This document shows positions 26,921-35,691 of a stretch of DNA of 64,000 bases, piece after piece. The notes beneath the pieces are model-generated. The model had not been told where the DNA came from and searched no databases. It saw only the letters and a program-made list of their open reading frames with translations. This DNA is from Flavobacterium sp. CF108 (GTDB lineage: Bacteria > Bacteroidota > Bacteroidia > Flavobacteriales > Flavobacteriaceae): positions 434,001 to 498,000 of the forward strand of contig NZ_FQWW01000003.1 of assembly GCF_900129795.1 (NCBI RefSeq), in the 5' to 3' direction. Numbering within the stretch: position 1 is the stretch's first letter; the number at the start of each line of letters is the position of its first letter. The translations under genes were made by a program, and so were the position numbers.

Positions 26921-26947
26921 AAAAAAACCCGAATATAAATTCGGGTT
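26921..26947 (-). terminator. Terminator after the DUF4293 gene
   Basis: Stem AACCCGAAT pairs with ATTCGGGTT and on the minus strand is followed by seven T residues. It lies 32 bp past the stop of the DUF4293 gene. Confidence 0.85.
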
Positions 26948-26978
26948 CTCTTCGCACAAAAAAATTAAGTTTATAGGT

Positions 26979-27395
26979 TTATCTCAAACGATCTACAGAT
27001 TTTACAAGATCTTCGTCCTTCTTGATGGCCTTATTAGCAAGAACTAATAACACGATAGCAACAATAGGAAGAAACATCCCAATACCTTTCTCTGATACAA
27101 TTGTTGTTGTATCTCCAGATAAATTTAGAGAGCGGTAAACAAATAATCCTAATAAAATTAAATTTAATATTATGTTCAGTCGGTTCATCACAAACTGATT
27201 TTGTCTCTTTTTGTATGAAATAATACTAACAATCGTAAGCATTGTGCTTAAGCCTAGTAAAATTGTGTAAAACTGGTCTTGCATAAAATAGAAAGCTTTT
27301 CCAGTATTTAATGTCCAAAGCGGCATAAAAAACATTAAAACCCCTGTAACAACAAAGGTAAGAATTAGATATACGGTTTGAATTCTTTGTATCAT
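26979..27395 (-). CDS. DUF4293-family four-helix membrane protein
   Basis: A 138-residue membrane protein with four hydrophobic segments (about 7-26, 40-58, 72-89, 104-122) and a polar C-terminus ending DLVKSVDRLR. The start MIQRIQTVYLILTF is the DUF4293 signature, a family found in Bacteroidetes, typically divergent from rho as here (185 bp between starts). Function unknown. Confidence 0.88.
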   Translation of the reverse strand: MIQRIQTVYLILTFVVTGVLMFFMPLWTLNTGKAFYFMQDQFYTILLGLSTMLTIVSIISYKKRQNQFVMNRLNIILNLILLGLFVYRSLNLSGDTTTIVSEKGIGMFLPIVAIVLLVLANKAIKKDEDLVKSVDRLR

Positions 27396-27443
27396 GATCT
27401 AAAATTGTTTTACAAAAATATATTTTCTTTTTTTAAAATACTA

Positions 27444-27473
27444 TTGTATGATTAAATTTTATTCGTATTATTG
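27444..27473 (+). promoter_or_regulatory. Predicted rho promoter
   Basis: TTG at 27444-27446 and TATTATTG at 27466-27473 are separated by 19 bp, matching the Bacteroidetes -33/-7 layout with one mismatch in TAnnTTTG. It predicts a leader of about 100 nt, which could allow autoregulation as known for rho in other bacteria. Confidence 0.55.
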
Positions 27474-27579
27474 CATCATAATACCGTAAGCACTTCATAC
27501 TGCGGGCAATTGAAAAAAAATATCTACCTATTCTTTTTACAGTATTTCCTTTAAAATAATTAAACTCATAGAACAATTC

Positions 27580-29385
27580 ATGTTTGATATTTCTGCATTA
27601 AAAGAAATGAAGCTTTCTGAGCTTCAAGAAATAGCTAAATTAGCTAAAACTATAAAGATTAATGGCGTTAAAAAAGATACTCTGATTACTCAGATATTAG
27701 CGCATCAGGAGGCGGCATCTGCACCGCCAGCAGAAACTATTGCAGAAAAGGAAGCAAACAGTGACAAACCAAAAAGAGCACGAATTGCTCCGGTTAAAAA
27801 AACAGTCAGTAAAAATGCCCCTGTTCTTGAATTTGATAGTGTAGAGGAAACTCCAAAGGAAATTGAAACTCCTGCGGCTGTAGAAGAAAAGCAGACAGCA
27901 CAAACTGAAGAAGCTGTCGAAACTAAAACTCCAGAGAAAAAAGGACCTAAAATTGTAAAATTTAATAAGTCAGCTTATGAAAAAAAGGTCGCTCTGCAAA
28001 AGGAAAAAGAAGCTGTAAAAGAAGTAGTTTCTACTGAAGAAGTTACAGAAAATGATACAACAGCACCAGTTGCTGAAAAAACTGAAAATACTGCCCCGGT
28101 TAAAAAGATTAATCCTAATCAGAATAAAAACCAAAATCCTAACCAGAATCCGAATCAAAACCAAAACCCAAACCAAAATGGGAACGGAAACGGAAATAAT
28201 GGGAATCAAAACCAGAATCAAAATCATAAAAATAAAAAGAACAATAATTTCAGGGATTCAGATTTTGAATTCGACGGAATTATCGAAAGTGAAGGTGTTC
28301 TTGAAATGATGCCTGATGGTTACGGATTTTTACGTTCTTCTGATTATAATTATTTAGCTTCACCAGATGATATTTATTTATCAACTTCACAAATCCGATT
28401 ATTTGGTTTAAAAACCGGAGATACTGTAAAAGGTGTGGTTCGTCCTCCAAAAGAAGGCGAGAAATTTTTCCCTCTTGTTCGCGTATTAAAAATCAACGGA
28501 CATGATCCGCAGGTTGTTCGCGACAGAGTTTCTTTTGAACACCTGACTCCAGTTTTTCCTTCTGAAAAATTCAAATTAGCCGAAAAAGGCAGTTCTATAT
28601 CAACCCGTATTATTGATTTGTTTTCTCCTATTGGAAAAGGGCAGCGTGGAATGATCGTTGCACAGCCAAAAACGGGTAAAACAATGCTTTTAAAAGATAT
28701 TGCCAACGCAATTGCTGCTAATCACCCAGAAGTTTATTTGATCGTTCTTTTGATCGATGAGCGTCCTGAAGAGGTTACAGATATGCAGAGAAGTGTTCGT
28801 GGTGAAGTTATCGCGTCAACTTTTGACAGAGAACCGCAGGAACACGTAAAAATTGCCAATATCGTTCTTGAAAAAGCAAAACGTTTGGTTGAATGCGGAC
28901 ACGATGTTGTTATTCTTTTAGATTCGATTACACGTTTAGCAAGAGCTTATAATACAGTACAGCCAGCATCTGGAAAAGTGTTAAGTGGAGGTGTTGATGC
29001 AAATGCATTACAAAAACCAAAACGTTTCTTTGGAGCGGCTAGAAATGTAGAAAACGGAGGTTCGTTAAGTATCATTGCAACTGCATTGACAGAAACAGGT
29101 TCTAAAATGGATGAGGTTATCTTTGAAGAGTTTAAAGGAACGGGTAACATGGAACTTCAGTTAGATCGTAAAATTGCGAACAAACGTATTTTTCCTGCAA
29201 TCGACCTTACTTCATCAAGTACACGTCGTGACGACTTATTACTTGACGAGAAAACTTTACAAAGAATGTGGATCATGCGTAAATATCTATCTGATATGAA
29301 CCCGGTTGAATCTATGGATTTTGTAAACGATCGTTTCAAGAAAACAAAAAATAATGAGGAGTTTTTGATTTCTATGAATGACTAA
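27580..29385 (+). CDS. rho: Transcription termination factor Rho with Asn-rich disordered insertion
   Basis: A 601-residue RNA-dependent hexameric ATPase that terminates transcription. A Rho_N/SAP-like helix domain (1-43) is followed by a disordered insertion (about 44-235), first Glu/Lys/Pro/Ala-rich and then Asn/Gln-rich (178-223, mostly N with Q, P and G). The cold-shock RNA-binding domain (about 236-306; [14 protein letters not shown]) and ATPase follow, with Walker A QPKTGKT (362-368) and Walker [17 protein letters not shown]. coli Rho has 419 residues and no such insertion. In Bacteroides thetaiotaomicron the equivalent region drives phase separation. It is a single gene with a clear terminator. 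Confidence 0.97.
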   Translation: MFDISALKEMKLSELQEIAKLAKTIKINGVKKDTLITQILAHQEAASAPPAETIAEKEANSDKPKRARIAPVKKTVSKNAPVLEFDSVEETPKEIETPAAVEEKQTAQTEEAVETKTPEKKGPKIVKFNKSAYEKKVALQKEKEAVKEVVSTEEVTENDTTAPVAEKTENTAPVKKINPNQNKNQNPNQNPNQNQNPNQNGNGNGNNGNQNQNQNHKNKKNNNFRDSDFEFDGIIESEGVLEMMPDGYGFLRSSDYNYLASPDDIYLSTSQIRLFGLKTGDTVKGVVRPPKEGEKFFPLVRVLKINGHDPQVVRDRVSFEHLTPVFPSEKFKLAEKGSSISTRIIDLFSPIGKGQRGMIVAQPKTGKTMLLKDIANAIAANHPEVYLIVLLIDERPEEVTDMQRSVRGEVIASTFDREPQEHVKIANIVLEKAKRLVECGHDVVILLDSITRLARAYNTVQPASGKVLSGGVDANALQKPKRFFGAARNVENGGSLSIIATALTETGSKMDEVIFEEFKGTGNMELQLDRKIANKRIFPAIDLTSSSTRRDDLLLDEKTLQRMWIMRKYLSDMNPVESMDFVNDRFKKTKNNEEFLISMND

Positions 29386-29387
29386 GG

Positions 29388-29583
29388 GAAGTTGCTAAGG
29401 TGCTAAGGTTCTGAGTTGCTAAGTTTTTTTTCTTTGACTTTAAACTTTAGTTCACAATATAAAAAAGGGATGAGTTTTATAAAACTCATCCCTTTTTGTT
29501 TTTATCTTAGAATCTGAGAAACTCAACAACTTAGAATCTTTAAAAAAAATCTTAGAATCTTAGCATCTCAGAACCTTAGCAAC
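29388..29583. repeat. Inverted ctaaggttct-type repeats around the rho terminator
   Basis: Units gttgctaaggtgctaaggtt (from 29390) and their inverse (cttagaatcttagcatctca to the end) flank the terminator. They are the same family as those flanking the flotillin-like gene. Confidence 0.7.
29462..29497 (+). terminator. Strong bidirectional terminator between rho and the M28 peptidase
   Basis: A perfect 16-bp stem (AAAAAGGGATGAGTTT with its complement) and 4-nt loop, followed by T-runs in both directions, serves the convergent genes. Confidence 0.9.
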
Positions 29584-30606
29584 TTATTTAATCGGTTTAT
29601 CAACCACCGGTCTATTCTCTCTATTCGCTAATTCCCAAGCTAGGACAAAAGCCAGTTTTGTTCTTTTAGTTAAAGCGTCGTATTCGATTTTTTGAGGTTC
29701 GTCGCCTTTTCCGTGGTAATCTTCGTGAACTCCGTTGAAGAAGAAAATTGCAGGAATACCATGTTTTGCAAAATTGTAGTGGTCAGAACGCTCGTAAAAA
29801 TGATTTGGATCTGCTGGATCATTAAATTTAAAATCTAAGTCCATTTTGATATATTTTTCATTTTGAGCCACAACTGCATTGTGTAAGTCAGATGATAATC
29901 TGTCGGCACCAATTACATACACATAATTGTTTGTGTTAGCGTGTTCAATATCGCGACGTCCGATCATATCAATGTTGATATCTGAAATCGTGTTTGCAAT
30001 TGGAAACAAAGGATTTTCAGAATAAAAACGAGACCCGTGTAAACCATGTTCTTCACCAGTTACGTGTAAAAACAAGATAGAACGTTTAGGTCCGTGGCCT
30101 TGTTTTTTAGCTTTCGCGAAAGCTTTAGCCATTTCGATAACAGCAACAGTTCCAGAACCATCATCATCAGCTCCGTTATACACTTCACCATCTTTAATAC
30201 CCACGTGATCGTAGTGAGCTGAAATTACCAAAACTTCATCCGGTTTTTCAGAACCTTCGATGTAAGCCCAGATATTCTCAGAATCAGGTAAATTTTGATT
30301 ACGTTTTGCATTTAAATACGATGCAGGAATATGCTGGTAATAATCAGATGCACCTTTAGGGAAAGATACGCCGCTTTTTTTGTATTGCTCAATCATATAA
30401 AGACCCGCTTTTTTCTGTCCTGGTGATCCGGTTTCACGACCTTGCATTTCATCAGAAGCAACAATATAAAGCATTTTTTTAAGGTCTTTTTCAGAGATAA
30501 GCTTCACGTATTTCGTTGGATCTGAATTATCCTTAGAAGCAACAGACTGCGCATTTTTACATGAAAACGCCGAAGCAATTAATAATAGAATTACAATTTT
30601 TTTCAT
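29584..30606 (-). CDS. M28-family zinc peptidase, lipoprotein
   Basis: A 340-residue aminopeptidase-like enzyme with a lipobox at Cys16 (IASAFSCKN). M28 metal and catalytic residues are visible: His131 in SAHYDH, Asp147 in NGADDDGSG, Glu185/186 in VTGEEHG, Asp213 in NIDMIGR, and a late His in a DYHG-like motif. It presumably removes residues from peptides in the periplasm or at the cell surface. It follows the DUF3667 gene by 9 bp on the same strand, so the two are probably co-transcribed. Confidence 0.93.
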   Translation of the reverse strand: MKKIVILLLIASAFSCKNAQSVASKDNSDPTKYVKLISEKDLKKMLYIVASDEMQGRETGSPGQKKAGLYMIEQYKKSGVSFPKGASDYYQHIPASYLNAKRNQNLPDSENIWAYIEGSEKPDEVLVISAHYDHVGIKDGEVYNGADDDGSGTVAVIEMAKAFAKAKKQGHGPKRSILFLHVTGEEHGLHGSRFYSENPLFPIANTISDINIDMIGRRDIEHANTNNYVYVIGADRLSSDLHNAVVAQNEKYIKMDLDFKFNDPADPNHFYERSDHYNFAKHGIPAIFFFNGVHEDYHGKGDEPQKIEYDALTKRTKLAFVLAWELANRENRPVVDKPIK

Positions 30607-30615
30607 TATAGTATA

Positions 30616-31584
30616 TTAGTGTAAATTGATAAATGTGTATAAAACATAAAATGTTAGTAAAAATAGAATAAAAAAGAAGTTAATAAAGAATAATATTACG
30701 CTTTTAACAAACGAAACTACTCTGCTTTCTCCATAAAAACGATGGTGTGCCGGATAAAAATAATAACACATCCATATTGTGCCCACAACATTGACTATAC
30801 TTGCAATAAAACTAATCGGGTTGTCTTCTCCAAATAATCCAACTACTCTTTCTACGATAAACATAATGAGGAAAATGAGCAGTAAAAACGAGAAATAATG
30901 CAGTGTAAAAATTCCGTGATCAAAATAATACCATTTCTTTTTATTATGGAAAATCCATAGAAAGAAAGCGAAAAACGGCATTATAATGAATAGGATTTTG
31001 GGAATATTATGGAAAAATGATTCAATGAATTTTGTTACAATTTCTCTTTTGGTATTATTCTCTGTAACATGAACTGATTTTTCATATAACCAGTATTCAA
31101 GCTCTGAGAGTTTTTCATCTTCCTTACCATACTTTTGAATCGAATCGATTTCTTTCATCGTTTTTAATTCAAAATGGGTTTTGTACTTACTTTTAACACC
31201 ATCTTTATCCTGATTAATGAGTTTTGTAGAAATTTCTTTTTCACCTTTACTGATCTGATCGCCTACTTTACTTGGAAATATGGCAATTAAAAGAAAAGTA
31301 ATAAAACTGATAAAAATATAAAGACGAACGGGCGCCAGATAAGACAATCTTTTTCCTGAAAGATATTCTTTTGTCAGTGTTGCCGGCTTAAAAAGAAGGT
31401 TTCTTATTGTTTTCCAAAAAGCATTTTCATAATGCGTTAAATCTTCAAAGAAATGAATAAATAAATGATGAAACGTTTTTCTGGAATCTGAATTTTCCTG
31501 TCCGCAGTTTGGACAAAATTTTTGTTCAACAACATACCTGCAGTTTAAACAGGTTTTGTCTTCTCTAATTTTGTTATGTGACAT
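30616..31584 (-). CDS. DUF3667-family membrane protein with zinc ribbon
   Basis: A 322-residue protein. The N-terminus has a zinc ribbon (CLNC at 17-20, CPNCGQ about ten residues later), followed by the DUF3667 signature with TFHHLFIHFFEDLTHYENAF and LFKPATLTKEYLSGKR. Four or five transmembrane helices follow (near 90-110 and across 195-320), with a Lys/Glu-rich loop at about 112-170. The family is widespread in Bacteroidetes and lacks a known function. Operon with the M28 peptidase. Confidence 0.88.
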   Translation of the reverse strand: MSHNKIREDKTCLNCRYVVEQKFCPNCGQENSDSRKTFHHLFIHFFEDLTHYENAFWKTIRNLLFKPATLTKEYLSGKRLSYLAPVRLYIFISFITFLLIAIFPSKVGDQISKGEKEISTKLINQDKDGVKSKYKTHFELKTMKEIDSIQKYGKEDEKLSELEYWLYEKSVHVTENNTKREIVTKFIESFFHNIPKILFIIMPFFAFFLWIFHNKKKWYYFDHGIFTLHYFSFLLLIFLIMFIVERVVGLFGEDNPISFIASIVNVVGTIWMCYYFYPAHHRFYGESRVVSFVKSVILFFINFFFILFLLTFYVLYTFINLH

Positions 31585-31641
31585 TGATTATTTTTGGTTG
31601 ATTTGATTTTGGTTATTGGTTTGCCCGCTGATTATACGGGT

Positions 31642-31726
31642 TAAACGGGTTTACAATGGTTTTTGCTACGAATTACACGAATTTTCACGAATTAATTTTA
31701 TTATAATCAGTGTAAACCCGTTTAAT
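31642..31726. repeat. Inverted repeat upstream of the DUF3667 gene
   Basis: The arms TTAAACGGGTTTACA (31642) and TGTAAACCCGTTTAA (31712) are perfectly complementary over 15 bp. The enclosed segment contains tandem acgaattacacgaatttt units. It belongs to the same type of repeat as 52123-52190. Confidence 0.75.
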
Positions 31727-31754
31727 CAGTATCATCCGTGTGCCATAAAAGGTG

Positions 31755-32528
31755 TTATTTTTTAAGAACTTCGTTTAAAAAAAGCTGTAAATGTTCAAAT
31801 GATCTTTTTGCTGCAACGGGATTGTAAGCAGCGCCTTTTGAATTGTCATTTCCGGCTTCAGGATTTGTAAAAGAGTGTACAGAATTTGCATAATAAATCA
31901 TTTGCCAGTCGGCTTTTGCATCACGCATTTCCTGTTGAAAAGAGGCAATTTCTTCTTTTGGAACAAAAGGATCATCAGCTCCGTGACAAATTAAAACTTT
32001 AACTGAAGTTGGTTCGGTTTTTCTGGCTGCATCTTTACCTAAACCGCCATGAAATGAAGCAATTCCTTTTACGTTAAGATGTCCGCGAACCGCTTCAAGA
32101 ACTCCGGTTCCTCCAAAACAATATCCAATAGCTGCAATATTATCAGCATTTGCTCCGGATTTTACTAATTCCTGCAAAGCTGCGTTGATTCGTTTTTGAT
32201 AAGCTTCGTAATTTGTTTTATAAAAACCGGCTTGTTTTCCCGCTTCAGAAGTGTTTGTTGGATAATTTCCTTCTCCATAAATATCTGCGATAAAAACATT
32301 GTAGCCTAGTTTTGATAATTCTTGGGCAATTCCTTTTGAAGCATTATCGATTCCTAACCAAGCTGGTAAAAGCAAGATTCCAGGATTATTAGCGCTCTTT
32401 TTAGCAGATTTTATAAATAAACCATTCAATGCCTGGCTTCCTTCAGCATATTTTACGGGTTTTAATTGTGCATTCATAGTAGTTGAAAACAATATTGCAG
32501 CAAAAATAAGGGTGACTAATTTTTTCAT
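31755..32528 (-). CDS. Exported dienelactone-hydrolase-family protein
   Basis: A 257-residue alpha/beta hydrolase with a signal peptide (1-20, ending MNAQ). The nucleophile Cys137 is in GYCFGG, the acid in CHGADDPFVP and the His in NSVHSFTNPEAGN, the classical DLH triad with Cys instead of Ser. These enzymes open lactones or hydrolyse esters; the real substrate here is unknown. It is preceded on its strand by the acylase operon but separated by a terminator, so it is probably transcribed alone. Confidence 0.92.
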   Translation of the reverse strand: MKKLVTLIFAAILFSTTMNAQLKPVKYAEGSQALNGLFIKSAKKSANNPGILLLPAWLGIDNASKGIAQELSKLGYNVFIADIYGEGNYPTNTSEAGKQAGFYKTNYEAYQKRINAALQELVKSGANADNIAAIGYCFGGTGVLEAVRGHLNVKGIASFHGGLGKDAARKTEPTSVKVLICHGADDPFVPKEEIASFQQEMRDAKADWQMIYYANSVHSFTNPEAGNDNSKGAAYNPVAAKRSFEHLQLFLNEVLKK

Positions 32529-32574
32529 TTTTTTACAATTTTTAACAAATATCAGAAATATTATGTTACAAAAA

Positions 32575-32601
32575 AACCTCGGAAGCTATTTCACGAGGTT
32601 T
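32575..32601 (-). terminator. Terminator after the acylase operon
   Basis: Stem AACCTCG pairs with CGAGGTT and on the minus strand is followed by seven T residues. It lies 26 bp after the acylase stop. Confidence 0.8.
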
Positions 32602-32626
32602 ATTTAACACATTTCATCAAACAAAA

Positions 32627-34825
32627 TTATTTTCCGGGATGATAGGTTCGTTCGGCATTTTTAAGAACGTCTTCTTTATAAAATAAAACGTCTTTAAATT
32701 GTCCGTTTCGATACATTTCTGCCTGATCTGTAAAATGCTTTGAATTGGCATCACCGCTGTTCCCACCGGCTAATAATGATTTTGCTTTTATTTTTGATCC
32801 AAATTCAACCGCGCACACAAAACTGTTTCCATTGTAACCGTATCGTTTTTTTGAATTATTTTGATAATTGGCTTTAAAAGAAGGCAAACTTCCCCATGAA
32901 CCAGGGCCAAAACCAATTGGTAAACTCGGTTTAGTATCATCATATTTTAAATCAATATCGCCGCTTGAACGCTGAAAACGATTGATTTCGCCCCAAGCCG
33001 TTTTCCAGGTTCCCCATTTTGAGTTAAGTTCTTTTATAACAGTTTGCAATTGCGGAATCATTTGCGATACAACAGCATTTTTTGCAAAATTTTTAGTGTT
33101 TTCAACCTGATCTAATTCTCCTTCATCAATATAAGCTTTCTGAATAATTGGGTCTAATTTATAAGCCCATTCAACGGCTAAAGTTGTGGCAACAGAATTT
33201 TCTTTAGCATAATTATCCCAGTTTTTAAGAATCGAAATAGGTTCAGCTAATTCTGAATATTCAATCGATTCTGGCTTTATATTTTTTTCGAAAACAGCAA
33301 TTAAACTCGGAATTAATATTTCAAAAATGGACAATTTAGTATCATAACCATTGGCGATAACTTTGTCTAAAGTATATTTTTCGTTGTTGCTGAAAATTCG
33401 AACAGCATTTACACCTCTAAAATTTTCTCCATCCGGCGCCATATATGGAATATAATTTTCTTTTTTCGGACTATTATTTCCTGCGACAGAAAAAGGGGTA
33501 GAGTTACAATTTTGAAGCCAGCCATTTACTGGATTATACAAATGAACCGTTTCATTAACATCATGCAATCCTTTCCATTGTGTTGAAGAAATTGAGCCGT
33601 CAATAACTTTTGCCCAGTTTAAAGTTTTATCCCGAATTGGAATAAAATTGCCGTGCCAATAGGCGATATTTCCTTTACTGTCGGCATAAACCGTATTGTT
33701 AGAAGTATTGGCTTTTAAATCCATTGCTTTTTTGTAATCGTCAAAATTGGTCGATTTAGTTCGAACCCAGCTCTGAATCAAACTTGTCATGGAACGATTA
33801 TTTGATTTTAAACTAATCCATTTTCCATCTCGTTTGGCCATAATTGGGCCGTTATTCGTAGCGTAGGTTTTGAATTTCTTCGGAATTAGTTTTCCTTTTT
33901 CCAGATATTTTATCGTGATTTCTTTTTCAATAATAGGTAAAAGTTTAGAATCAAATTCGTAGAAAAGTTTTCCATTTTTATTGGTGATTTTTTCGGCGTA
34001 CATATCGGCAACATCAACATTTGAAGAAGTATGCATCCAGCCGCAATTTTCATTAAAACCCTGATAAATAAAAAACTGACCCCAGGTTACGGCGCCATAA
34101 ACATTTAAACCTTCTTCACTTGAAATTTGAACTTCTGGCCTGAAATAAAATGTTGTATGCGGATTAATATATAAAATCGAATTTCCGCTTTCCGTTTTTG
34201 ATGGAGCAAAAGCAAAACCGTTTGAGCCGGTTTGTACATATTTTTCTCTTTCTACATAAGCCACTTTATCATTATTTCCAGAATAAAAAGCTTTTAATTC
34301 TCCAGTCGAAAGATCTGCAGTGCTTATTGCGCCAATACTTCCGTCAGTCCAAAGCAGCGGAAACCACGGTTCAAAATGTGTTAAAAGTGCAGGTTTTACT
34401 TCCGGATGTTTGTAGAGATAAAAGTTAATTGCATCGGCATAACTGTTTAAAAGTTTTTTAAGCCAGTCCGGTGCTTTTTTATAATCTGCTTTGGCTTCAT
34501 TAACATCAATTAAAAGTTTAATTTCTAAATCATTATATAAAACAGATTCGCCATTTATTTCAGAAAGACGACCTAATTTTTCTATATAATTCATTTCAAT
34601 TCTTTTAAAATCATCTTCACATTGTGCATACAATAAACCAAAAACAGCATCGGCATCAGTTTTTCCGTAAACGTGGGGAATTCCCCAATTATCACGGATT
34701 ATAGTAACTTTTTCAGCCAGTTTTTCTAATCGGCTACTTTCTTTTGTGCTGATTTTTTGTGCCGAAAGCTGAAAACTAAAGCAGATTAAAAAAGTTATTT
34801 TTAAGATTTTAGAATACTGAAACAT
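32627..34825 (-). CDS. Penicillin-acylase-family N-terminal-nucleophile amidohydrolase
   Basis: A 732-residue precursor with a signal peptide (1-23). Family features are the A-chain start VTIIRDNWGIPHVYGKTDADA, the processing site TG/SNGFAF with Ser201 as the predicted N-terminal nucleophile of the B chain, and conserved downstream INPHTTFYFRPE and VTWGQFFIYQG segments. Members include penicillin, cephalosporin and acyl-homoserine-lactone acylases; the substrate cannot be told. It follows the cyanophycinase by 2 bp as the last gene of an Lrp, M28 peptidase, cyanophycinase, acylase cluster, which suggests deacylation of peptide or amino-acid conjugates. Confidence 0.92.
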   Translation of the reverse strand: MFQYSKILKITFLICFSFQLSAQKISTKESSRLEKLAEKVTIIRDNWGIPHVYGKTDADAVFGLLYAQCEDDFKRIEMNYIEKLGRLSEINGESVLYNDLEIKLLIDVNEAKADYKKAPDWLKKLLNSYADAINFYLYKHPEVKPALLTHFEPWFPLLWTDGSIGAISTADLSTGELKAFYSGNNDKVAYVEREKYVQTGSNGFAFAPSKTESGNSILYINPHTTFYFRPEVQISSEEGLNVYGAVTWGQFFIYQGFNENCGWMHTSSNVDVADMYAEKITNKNGKLFYEFDSKLLPIIEKEITIKYLEKGKLIPKKFKTYATNNGPIMAKRDGKWISLKSNNRSMTSLIQSWVRTKSTNFDDYKKAMDLKANTSNNTVYADSKGNIAYWHGNFIPIRDKTLNWAKVIDGSISSTQWKGLHDVNETVHLYNPVNGWLQNCNSTPFSVAGNNSPKKENYIPYMAPDGENFRGVNAVRIFSNNEKYTLDKVIANGYDTKLSIFEILIPSLIAVFEKNIKPESIEYSELAEPISILKNWDNYAKENSVATTLAVEWAYKLDPIIQKAYIDEGELDQVENTKNFAKNAVVSQMIPQLQTVIKELNSKWGTWKTAWGEINRFQRSSGDIDLKYDDTKPSLPIGFGPGSWGSLPSFKANYQNNSKKRYGYNGNSFVCAVEFGSKIKAKSLLAGGNSGDANSKHFTDQAEMYRNGQFKDVLFYKEDVLKNAERTYHPGK

Positions 34826-34827
34826 GT

Positions 34828-35679
34828 TTATTTGATATTAAATTTTTGCCCGGCGGTATAAATGCTCATTTCTAATTTTTCAATTGAAATTAGATTATCT
34901 TTTTTCGCTTTTACAATGCCTTTTGGATTCTTGAAAACAATTACTTCACTTTCTCCGGCAACTTCTACTTTATTATTTCTAACAATAATGGCAGTTGCTT
35001 CGTCAATTCCAATTCCCGTTAAATCAGGAAATTCAATCAAGGCAGAAAGTAAACGGTTGTAGCGGTTTCTCTTTAAAAAATGCTGATCAATAACGACAGT
35101 TTTTAATAAACCCAAACCTTCATCAGTTTCGAGATTATCGTATTTAATAACAGAGAAAGTTCCCGTATATTCTTTTTGTAATTTTTGGTTTCCGGTAATC
35201 ATTTTTTCAGACATTACGGCTGCTCCGGCGCTTGTTCCAGAAATTGTACTTCCGTTTTCATACGCTTTTAAAATTGCTGTTTTTATGGGAGTATTATGAA
35301 CAACTTTCATAAAACGCGTTTGATCGCCGCCGCTTATAAAAATCAATTTAGCATTTTGTACGGAATCTGTCAGAGTCTTATTTTGCGCCGTTTCTTTGTT
35401 GAAATTCAGCATTACAATTGGGTTTGATGTCAGCTTTACCATTTGCGTTTTAAAAAAGATAAACGAACTGTCCGGTTCTTCGCTTGACATGGGTAAAACC
35501 ACGATATAATCTTTTTTGCCCAATTCTGCTACATCCAAAACCTGTTTCATTAAATCATCAGAACGATCGCCGCCGCCAATGATAAATAATTTTCCCTTTG
35601 GATTTTGCGCCTGAACAAAACAGCTCGTTAATAGCAAAGAAAGAATGGTAAACGATTTGATAAGTAGCTTATTTTTCAT
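34828..35679 (-). CDS. Cyanophycinase-like peptidase S51
   Basis: A 283-residue exported serine peptidase. The N-terminus is hydrophobic (residues 9-24) and could be either a lipoprotein signal (LLTSC, Cys20) or a conventional one ending VQAQ. The catalytic Ser150 lies in SGTSAGAAV, with the family motifs FIIGGGDRS and FISGGDQTRF. Cyanophycinases release Asp-Arg dipeptides from cyanophycin; others split beta-aspartyl peptides. No cyanophycin synthetase is present in the window, so it probably uses external material. Operon position between an M28 peptidase and an acylase fits peptide scavenging. Confidence 0.92.
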   Translation of the reverse strand: MKNKLLIKSFTILSLLLTSCFVQAQNPKGKLFIIGGGDRSDDLMKQVLDVAELGKKDYIVVLPMSSEEPDSSFIFFKTQMVKLTSNPIVMLNFNKETAQNKTLTDSVQNAKLIFISGGDQTRFMKVVHNTPIKTAILKAYENGSTISGTSAGAAVMSEKMITGNQKLQKEYTGTFSVIKYDNLETDEGLGLLKTVVIDQHFLKRNRYNRLLSALIEFPDLTGIGIDEATAIIVRNNKVEVAGESEVIVFKNPKGIVKAKKDNLISIEKLEMSIYTAGQKFNIK

Positions 35680-35691
35680 GGTTTATCGTGT

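Noticed and set aside
32627-34825. Acyl-homoserine-lactone quorum quenching by the acylase
   Set aside because: The family covers many amide substrates and no quorum-sensing gene is near, so this cannot be supported from sequence.
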